Source of the DNA: Verrucomicrobiota bacterium
GTDB taxonomy: Bacteria; Verrucomicrobiota; Lentisphaeria; Oligosphaerales; Oligosphaeraceae
DNA: 5,542 bases
Direction: 5' to 3'
Assembly: GCA_022709995.1 (NCBI GenBank)
Contig: JAKLHU010000174.1
Coordinates: 1-5,542, forward strand
A program made the position numbers and the translations under genes. This document shows positions 1 through 5,542 of the stretch, in pieces. Position 1 is the stretch's first letter, and every line of letters begins with the position of its first letter. The notes below the pieces were generated by a model that saw only the letters and a list, made by a program, of their open reading frames with translations, was not told where the DNA came from and searched no databases.

Positions 1-811
1 GAAGTTTGCGATGTGCAACGAATTTTGCGTTGACTGGCCCTTGGAGGACTGTTTCAAGCTGGCCCAGGAAGCCGGCTACGACGGCATGGAGATCGCGCCG
101 TATACGATTGCCAATTCCGTGCTTGACATCACGCCGGCTCAGCGCCAGGAAATCCGCCGGATGGCGGCGCGCTACGGCGTGCAGATCATCGGCCTGCACT
201 GGCTTCTCGTCAAACCGACCGGGCTGTATCTCAACTGCCCGGACGCCGCCATCCGCCGGCGGACGCGCGACTACTTCGAGGCCCTGATCCACTGCTGTGC
301 CGATTTTGGCGGCGACCGGCTCGTCATCGGCTCCCCGAAATGCCGCAACATCCTGCCCGGGGTGACCTACCAGGAAGCGTGGGACTATTCGCTGGAGACG
401 TTCGCGTCGCTCCTGGCCCCGGCCCAGGAACGCGGGGTCAAGCTCTGCCTGGAACCGCTGACCACCAAGGAGACCAACTTCATCACCTCGGTCAACGAAG
501 GCGTCCGCATGTGCAAGGAACTCTGCCATCCGAATTTCCTGGTGCACATCGACGTCAAGGCCATGACCGGCGAAAAGCGGCCGCTCGACGACGTCATTCG
601 CGACGGCAAGGGCTATGTCGGGCACTTCCACGTCAACGACGAAAACCTCAATGGCCCGGGCTGGGGCGAGACGGACTACGAACCGGTGGTCCGCGGCGTC
701 AAGGCCATCGGCTATGACGACTATGCCTCGGTCGAAGTGTTCAACTTCACGTTCCCGCCGGCGGACATCGCCAAGAAGAGCATCGCTTTCCTGCGCCAGG
801 TGTTTGTCTAA
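1..811 (+). CDS. Sugar phosphate isomerase/epimerase, TIM-barrel (5' end just outside window)
   Basis: Predicted cytoplasmic isomerase or epimerase of the xylose-isomerase-like TIM-barrel family (COG1082; relatives include tagatose 3-epimerase, hydroxypyruvate isomerase and IolE). Numbering from the ATG at 11, the protein has 266 residues, close to the family's usual 260-300. The expected metal and catalytic residues appear in order: Glu148 in LCLEP, Asp181 in HIDVKAM, His207 in HFHVND and Glu242 in SVEVF; His63 in GLHW is also typical. The N-terminus CNEF..W..E....A...GYDG.EIAPYT fits the family. The three codons before that ATG read Lys-Phe-Ala, and relatives often begin MKFA-M-CNE, so the true start is probably an ATG whose G is base 1. 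There is no signal peptide or membrane segment. Ten cysteines is a high count. The substrate cannot be read from sequence. Family is confident, exact reaction is not. It lies 102 bp before the mutarotase-like gene, probably in the same operon. Confidence 0.88.
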   Translation, partial: KFAMCNEFCVDWPLEDCFKLAQEAGYDGMEIAPYTIANSVLDITPAQRQEIRRMAARYGVQIIGLHWLLVKPTGLYLNCPDAAIRRRTRDYFEALIHCCADFGGDRLVIGSPKCRNILPGVTYQEAWDYSLETFASLLAPAQERGVKLCLEPLTTKETNFITSVNEGVRMCKELCHPNFLVHIDVKAMTGEKRPLDDVIRDGKGYVGHFHVNDENLNGPGWGETDYEPVVRGVKAIGYDDYASVEVFNFTFPPADIAKKSIAFLRQVFV

Positions 812-833
812 GACGTCGTTGCGCCTCCCGCCT

Positions 834-877
834 GCCCCGGCCCCACGGCCCCGGGGCGGACGCCGCCAGCTTGCGGC
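834..877 (+). other. Two GC-rich hairpins between the isomerase and the mutarotase-like gene
   Basis: GCCCCGG (834-840) pairs perfectly with CCGGGGC (851-857) around a 10-nt loop. A second stem, GCCGC (862-866) with GCGGC (873-877), has a 6-nt loop. Neither is followed by a T run, so these are not classical intrinsic terminators. They might weaken read-through or protect an mRNA end in an operon, but in DNA this GC-rich such stems also arise by chance. Confidence 0.25.
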
Positions 878-903
878 AGGACCAGTCCGATGAAATGATC
901 AAC

Positions 904-908
904 GGAGG
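904..908 (+). promoter_or_regulatory. Strong Shine-Dalgarno for the mutarotase-like gene
   Basis: GGAGG lies 5 nt before the ATG at 914. Another ATG at 910-912 is in a different frame and too close to the GGAGG, so this site decides the start at 914. It contrasts with the following two genes, which have no visible Shine-Dalgarno. Confidence 0.8.
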
Positions 909-913
909 AATGC

Positions 914-1810
914 ATGAAAACCTGTGATGTCGGCATCTATCGGAATTGCCTGGAAATTACCAACGGCAGTTTCCGTCTGGCGGTCACGACGGATTTCGGC
1001 CCGCGGATCATCGGCGGCTTCATCAATGACGGCCCTAACATCTTCAAGGTTCTTCCGAACCTTCCGATGCCCGGGATCGGCACCGGCTTCATACTGTACG
1101 GCGGCCATCGGCTCTGGCATGCCCCCCAGGCCATCCCGCGCACGTATGCGCCGGACAATGCGCCGGTCGAGGTGCTGGAGACGGACGCCGGCTACGAGTT
1201 CATCAGCGAGGTGGAGGAGCTGACCGGCATCCGCAAGAGCATCCTGATTGAGCTGGGGGACGACAGCACCTTCCAGGTGACGCACCGTCTGACCAACTGC
1301 GGCCCTTGGCCAATCACCCTGGCGCCCTGGGCCTTGTCGGTCATGGCGCCGGGCGGCCTGGCCGTCATCCCCCAGTACCGCTCGTCGGAAGCCGACCTCT
1401 GCACCCCGGACCGGTCCCTGGTCCTGTGGCCGAATTCCAGCTTCAACGACCCGCGCCTGATCTTCGGCGACAACTACATCTGCCTGAAACAGGACCCCAA
1501 CTGCAAGCGCGCCTGCAAGATTGGCTTCAACAGTGAGGACGGCTGGATCGGCTATGTCAACCAAGGCTATGCCCTGATCAAGTATTTCGAGCCCTTTGCC
1601 GGCCACGAAGTCAAGTATCCCGACCGCGGCTGCAACGTGGAAGCGTACTCCTGCGCCGACTTCTGCGAAATCGAGACGGTCGCGCCCTTGTATGAATTGC
1701 CGCCCGACGACCATTGCGAGCATATCGAGCGCTGGCAGGGCATTTTCGACCTGCCGGACTTGTACACCGTCGGCGATGTCGAAGACTATCTGGAGCCTCT
1801 CCTGCTGTGA
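914..1810 (+). CDS. DUF4380-like protein with galactose-mutarotase-type fold
   Basis: A 298-residue protein of unproven function that looks like the DUF4380 / aldose 1-epimerase-like beta-sandwich group. Visible landmarks: an N-terminal NGSFRLAVTTDFGPRI stretch (residues 17-32) typical of mutarotase-fold openings; GGHRLWHAP at 63-71 with two histidines that could contact sugar; HRLTN at 124-128; APWALSVMAPGG at 137-148; NVEAYS at 241-246; and a late CEIETVAPL at 251-259, where mutarotase-like proteins carry an ELETLxPL-type motif with an acidic residue (here Glu254). There is no signal peptide or membrane segment, so it is probably cytoplasmic. It has 11 cysteines, unusual for its size. The start is set by GGAGG at 904-908. 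Its position after a sugar isomerase/epimerase suggests a role in handling the same sugar, perhaps anomer interconversion or binding. Fold assignment is moderate to good; catalytic activity is inference. Confidence 0.8.
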   Translation: MKTCDVGIYRNCLEITNGSFRLAVTTDFGPRIIGGFINDGPNIFKVLPNLPMPGIGTGFILYGGHRLWHAPQAIPRTYAPDNAPVEVLETDAGYEFISEVEELTGIRKSILIELGDDSTFQVTHRLTNCGPWPITLAPWALSVMAPGGLAVIPQYRSSEADLCTPDRSLVLWPNSSFNDPRLIFGDNYICLKQDPNCKRACKIGFNSEDGWIGYVNQGYALIKYFEPFAGHEVKYPDRGCNVEAYSCADFCEIETVAPLYELPPDDHCEHIERWQGIFDLPDLYTVGDVEDYLEPLLL

Positions 1811-1821
1811 ACGGGCAGGAG
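1799..1821 (+). other. Hairpin across the stop codon of the mutarotase-like gene
   Basis: CTCCTGC (1799-1805) pairs perfectly with GCAGGAG (1815-1821) around a 9-nt loop containing the TGA stop at 1808-1810. Two more G-C pairs can form outside if a 2-nt bulge is allowed. No T run follows, so it is at best a weak or Rho-assisted end signal. Its 3' arm lies within an AGGAGG (1817-1822) that resembles a ribosome site but has no start codon at a usable distance. Confidence 0.25.
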
Positions 1822-1860
1822 GCCGAGACCCAGTCCAAGGCATTCGCTCCGTGAGCCCGG

Positions 1861-1876
1861 CCGTAATCGATCACGG
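1861..1876. promoter_or_regulatory. 16-bp near-perfect palindrome, possible operator
   Basis: CCGTAATCGATCACGG is a palindrome with seven of eight half-site pairs matching; the mismatch is at the fifth base. Having no loop, it suits binding of a dimeric regulator better than an RNA hairpin. It lies about 235 bp before the ABC gene and 50 bp after the preceding stop. No regulator gene is in view, so the role is a guess. Confidence 0.25.
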
Positions 1877-1936
1877 TTCTGATGAAACTCCAGGCCAGCC
1901 GCAGCACATCAAACAGCCCCCCCGCCGGCGATGTCA

Positions 1937-2000
1937 TAGGGATTTATAGGGCGGTGGCACTTGGGTCATTGCAGCCGCCCAAAGCCAAACCGAATCCCTA
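1937..2000. repeat. Nested inverted repeat, possible structured RNA or small repeat element
   Basis: TAGGGATT (1937-1944) is the exact reverse complement of AATCCCTA (1993-2000). Inside it GGGCGG (1949-1954) is the exact reverse complement of CCGCCC (1975-1980). The inner stem can continue with a T-G wobble, one G-A mismatch and two more G-C pairs (1957-1958 with 1971-1972), leaving a 12-nt loop at 1959-1970. The two stems are coaxially nested, separated by 4 nt (TATA) on the left and 12 nt on the right. This could be a leader RNA structure, a terminator without T tract, or a small dispersed element. The pairing is directly visible; function is unknown. Confidence 0.5.
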
Positions 2001-2024
2001 AACCAAGGAAGATTGGACTTACAA

Positions 2025-2040
2025 GACGTTTGGCAACGTC
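2025..2040 (+). repeat. Small hairpin whose 3' arm is the start of the tandem repeat
   Basis: GACGTT (2025-2030) pairs perfectly with AACGTC (2035-2040) around the loop TGGC. The right arm is the first six bases of the repeat unit AACGTCCACT, so the left arm could pair equally with any of the five copies of that unit (starting 2035, 2052, 2062, 2072, 2082). Confidence 0.4.
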
Positions 2041-2056
2041 CACTGTCCACTAACGT
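2030..2056 (+). promoter_or_regulatory. Weak candidate promoter for the ABC exporter gene
   Basis: TTGGCA (2030-2035) matches five of six bases of the sigma-70 -35 box. After a short 15-nt spacer, TAACGT (2051-2056) keeps only the T, A and final T of the -10 box. The latter recurs in every 10-bp repeat because it is built from the unit junction, which weakens the argument. The host's sigma consensus is unknown. It is listed because it is the best match found in the spacer. Confidence 0.15.
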
Positions 2057-2098
2057 CCACTAACGTCCACTAACGTCCACTAACGTCCACTGTCCACT
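2035..2098. repeat. Tandem repeat array of GTCCACT units (10-bp and 7-bp forms)
   Basis: The 64 bp divide without remainder into D-H-D-D-D-D-H, where D is AACGTCCACT (starts 2035, 2052, 2062, 2072, 2082) and H is GTCCACT (starts 2045, 2092). The GTCCACT core thus occurs seven times with start-to-start spacing 7, 10, 10, 10, 10, 7. All copies are identical, which points to recent slippage or active homogenisation. The array ends 11 bp before the ATG of the ABC exporter. In RNA it would be poor in G and largely unstructured. The 10-bp period is near one helical turn, so a protein could bind successive units on one face. Confidence 0.9.
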
Positions 2099-2109
2099 CC
2101 TCCTCCACG

Positions 2110-3921
<1,812 letters not shown>

Positions 3922-3933
3922 CACTCCCAGCCC

Positions 3934-3961
3934 GAGCGGCGCCCGGCGCTGCCGCTCATTT
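3934..3961 (+). terminator. Probable terminator after the ABC exporter gene
   Basis: GAGCGGC (3934-3940) pairs perfectly with GCCGCTC (3951-3957). Allowing T3950 to bulge, two further pairs (3941-3942 with 3948-3949) give a 9-bp stem and a 5-nt loop. An A and three T follow (3958-3961), a short tract compared with classical terminators. It starts 12 nt after the ABC stop and sits 25 nt before mutS, so it could end the exporter transcript or limit read-through into mutS. Confidence 0.5.
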
Positions 3962-3982
3962 CCCCGAAACCCTATTCCGCTT

Positions 3983-5542
3983 ATGACAACCGGTTCTGAA
4001 CTCACTCCGGCCATGCACCAGTACATCCAGGCCAAGAAGGACCTGCCGGCCAAGACCATCCTGCTGTTCCGCATGGGCGATTTCTATGAGCTGTTTTTCG
4101 AGGACGCCAAGACGGCCGCCCCGCTCATGGACATTGTCCTGACCGCCCGGGCCGGCGTGCCCATGTGCGGCGTGCCCTATCATTCCATGCGCGGCTACAT
4201 CGGCAAAATCCTCGATGGTGGCTACAATGTCGCCATCGCCGAACAGATGGAGGACCCGAAGCTGGCCAAGGGCCTGGTCAAACGCGACGTGACCCAGATC
4301 ATCACGCCCGGCACGGTGCTCGATGACAACCTGCTGGACGCCTCGCAGAGCCATTACCTGACCGCGCTTTTTCCCGGCCGCAACACCTGCGGACTGGCCC
4401 TGCTGGACTTCAGCACCGGCGACTTCCGCCTCACGGAACTGCGCACCACCGCCGCCCTGGAGGCCGAAATCAACCGCCTCCGGCCGGCTGAATGCCTGCT
4501 CCCCGCCAGCTGCCTTGAACGCTGGCGCCGTGACGGCTTCCCGGATTTCCCCCTCCAAGTGGCCTGGACGCCGCTGGAAGACTGGAGTTTCGACCTCGAA
4601 ATGGCCCAGGACACCCTCTGCCGGCATTTCGGCGTCGTCTCCCTCGACGGCTTCGGCTGCCGCGGCCTGAGCGCCGCCGTCGCCGCGGCCGGCGCCATGC
4701 TCGGCCATGTCAAGAACAACTTGCGCCGCGACAGCGCCCATGTGACTTCTCTGTGCACGTACCAGACCGAGGACGGCATGATCCTCGACCGCATCTCCCA
4801 GCGCAACCTGGAACTGGTCGAGCCGATTTTCGCCGATGTCAAGGGCAACACCCTGCTGTCCATTCTGGACCAGACGGTCACGCCCATGGGGGCGAGGATG
4901 CTGCGGGAATGGATCCTGCGGCCACTGCGGTCGCCGGCCGCGATTGAAGAACGCCTGGACGCCGTCGGCGACCTGCTGGCGACGCCGATGCTGCTGGCGG
5001 AATTGCGCGAGCTGCTGGCCGCGGTCCGCGATCTGGAACGCGTCATCGCCCGCCTGAACCTCGGCACCGCCAATGCCCGCGACCTCCTGGTCCTGCAGCA
5101 TGGCCTGGAAGGAATTCCGGGACTGCGGGCCGTGCTTGCCGGCGCCGCGGCCCCCATGCTGACAGGTCAGCGCGCCGAGCTGACCGAACTGCCGGCCGCG
5201 TCCGGCTTGATCGCCCGCGCCATTGCCGACGAGCCGCCGCTGGCCATCAAGGAGGGCGGCATCATCCGCACCGGCTACAACGACGAACTCGACCTGCTTC
5301 GCCGGGCTTTCACCGAAGGCAAGGATTGGATTGCCGGATACCAGGTGAAGGAACAGGAACGCACCGGCATCAAGTCCCTGAAGGTGCGCTTCAACAAGGT
5401 GTTCGGCTACTACATCGAAATCACCAAGACCCACCTCTCCCGGGTCCCGCCTGATTATACTCGCAAGCAAACACTGGTCAATGCCGAACGATTCATGACG
5501 CCGGAGCTGAAAGAGCTGGAAGAGCGTGTCACAGGCGCTGAA
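3983..5542 (+). CDS. mutS: DNA mismatch repair protein MutS, N-terminal 520 residues (3' end outside window)
   Basis: MutS recognises mismatches and small loops in newly copied DNA and recruits MutL. The visible part covers the mismatch-binding domain (about residues 8-120) with the diagnostic FRMGDFYELFF, where Phe34 and Glu36 are the Phe-x-Glu pair that contacts the mismatch, then PMCGVPYHS (60-68) and AIAEQMEDP (84-92). The connector domain follows (about 130-250), then the core with RNLELVEP (274-281) and GNTLLSILDQTVTPMGARML (288-307), and the clamp/lever region with FNKVFGYYIEITK (470-482) and ERFMTPELKELEE (502-514). The frame is open through the last base. Relatives have about 850-900 residues, so the ATPase domain with Walker motifs lies beyond the edge. 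The ATG at 3983 fits the family's short N-terminus; a good Shine-Dalgarno is not visible. The gap to the ABC gene is 61 bp with a hairpin between. It appears intact and ordinary. Confidence 0.97.
   Translation, partial: MTTGSELTPAMHQYIQAKKDLPAKTILLFRMGDFYELFFEDAKTAAPLMDIVLTARAGVPMCGVPYHSMRGYIGKILDGGYNVAIAEQMEDPKLAKGLVKRDVTQIITPGTVLDDNLLDASQSHYLTALFPGRNTCGLALLDFSTGDFRLTELRTTAALEAEINRLRPAECLLPASCLERWRRDGFPDFPLQVAWTPLEDWSFDLEMAQDTLCRHFGVVSLDGFGCRGLSAAVAAAGAMLGHVKNNLRRDSAHVTSLCTYQTEDGMILDRISQRNLELVEPIFADVKGNTLLSILDQTVTPMGARMLREWILRPLRSPAAIEERLDAVGDLLATPMLLAELRELLAAVRDLERVIARLNLGTANARDLLVLQHGLEGIPGLRAVLAGAAAPMLTGQRAELTELPAASGLIARAIADEPPLAIKEGGIIRTGYNDELDLLRRAFTEGKDWIAGYQVKEQERTGIKSLKVRFNKVFGYYIEITKTHLSRVPPDYTRKQTLVNAERFMTPELKELEERVTGAE

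Larger units (their letters stand above)
1811..2109. other. 299-bp intergenic region with layered repeats
   Basis: No convincing gene lies here. The left part (1811-1930) is GC-rich and contains a near-palindrome at 1861-1876 and a run of seven C at 1917-1923 followed by the palindrome CGCCGGCG. The right part (1931-2098) is visibly poorer in GC than the flanking genes and contains a nested inverted repeat, a small hairpin and a tandem array, listed separately. It is the likely place for the end of the sugar operon and the promoter of the ABC exporter gene. Confidence 0.7.

Noticed and set aside
834..857. Intrinsic terminator separating the first two genes
   Set aside because: The stem is sound but no T run follows, so I list it only as a hairpin.
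899..1843. 314-codon minus-strand open frame opposite the mutarotase-like gene
   Set aside because: It is a shadow of a plus-strand gene that has a strong Shine-Dalgarno and recognisable motifs.
1917..1923. Run of seven C as a phase-variable tract
   Set aside because: It is non-coding, short, and about 190 bp from the next start; such runs occur by chance in GC-rich DNA.
1817..1949. Possible 32-codon gene: AGGAGG at 1817-1822, GTG at 1851, stop at 1947-1949
   Set aside because: The GTG is 28 nt from the AGGAGG, too far for initiation, and the short Pro/Arg/Gln-rich peptide resembles nothing I know. The AGGAGG also lies in a hairpin arm.
2035..2098. CRISPR array
   Set aside because: The units are 7-10 bp, directly adjacent and without unique spacers, and no cas gene is present.
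1937..2098. Insertion sequence or transposon remnant
   Set aside because: The inverted repeats are short and enclose no coding sequence, no target duplication is visible, and no transposase is in the window.
3956..5470. 504-codon open frame on the minus strand opposite mutS
   Set aside because: It is antisense to a clear MutS coding frame; long antisense frames are expected in GC-rich genes. Its translation shows no recognisable domain.

Overview
The window is GC-rich bacterial DNA with four protein genes, all on the plus strand. Two are complete (a DUF4380-like protein and an ABC exporter). One runs off the left edge by what looks like only two bases, and one (mutS) runs off the right edge. 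Strong G/C preference at third codon positions and long antisense shadow frames fit a high-GC genome. The sugar isomerase/epimerase beside a protein with a GGHRLWHAP motif, the style of MutS, and many cysteines in the two metabolic proteins together suggest a PVC-group bacterium (Kiritimatiellota, Lentisphaerota or Verrucomicrobiota), possibly an anaerobe. That placement is an inference from memory of families and is not proven here.

Layout. 1-811: a TIM-barrel sugar phosphate isomerase/epimerase. 812-913: a short GC-rich spacer with two hairpins and a strong Shine-Dalgarno. 914-1810: a galactose-mutarotase-fold protein resembling DUF4380. 1811-2109: a 299-bp spacer that is the most unusual part of the window. 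It holds a near-perfect 16-bp palindrome, a nested inverted repeat (1937-2000), a small hairpin (2025-2040) and a tandem array (2035-2098) that splits exactly into five 10-mers and two 7-mers. 2110-3921: a complete one-polypeptide ABC exporter (membrane domain plus ATPase domain) whose start has no Shine-Dalgarno and lies 11 bp after the array. 3922-3982: a spacer with a bulged GC hairpin, probably a terminator. 3983-5542: the first 520 codons of mutS, ending before the ATPase domain.

How they work together. The first two genes are plausibly co-transcribed and act on carbohydrate: one interconverts or epimerises a sugar, the other may bind or mutarotate a sugar. The ABC exporter is probably a separate transcription unit; its membrane domain recalls glycan or lipid flippases, with substrate unknown. 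MutS is a housekeeping mismatch repair protein and seems unrelated to its neighbours. I see no rRNA, tRNA, CRISPR array, transposase or phage gene. The coding content is ordinary; the non-coding stretch before the ABC gene deserves the second look.
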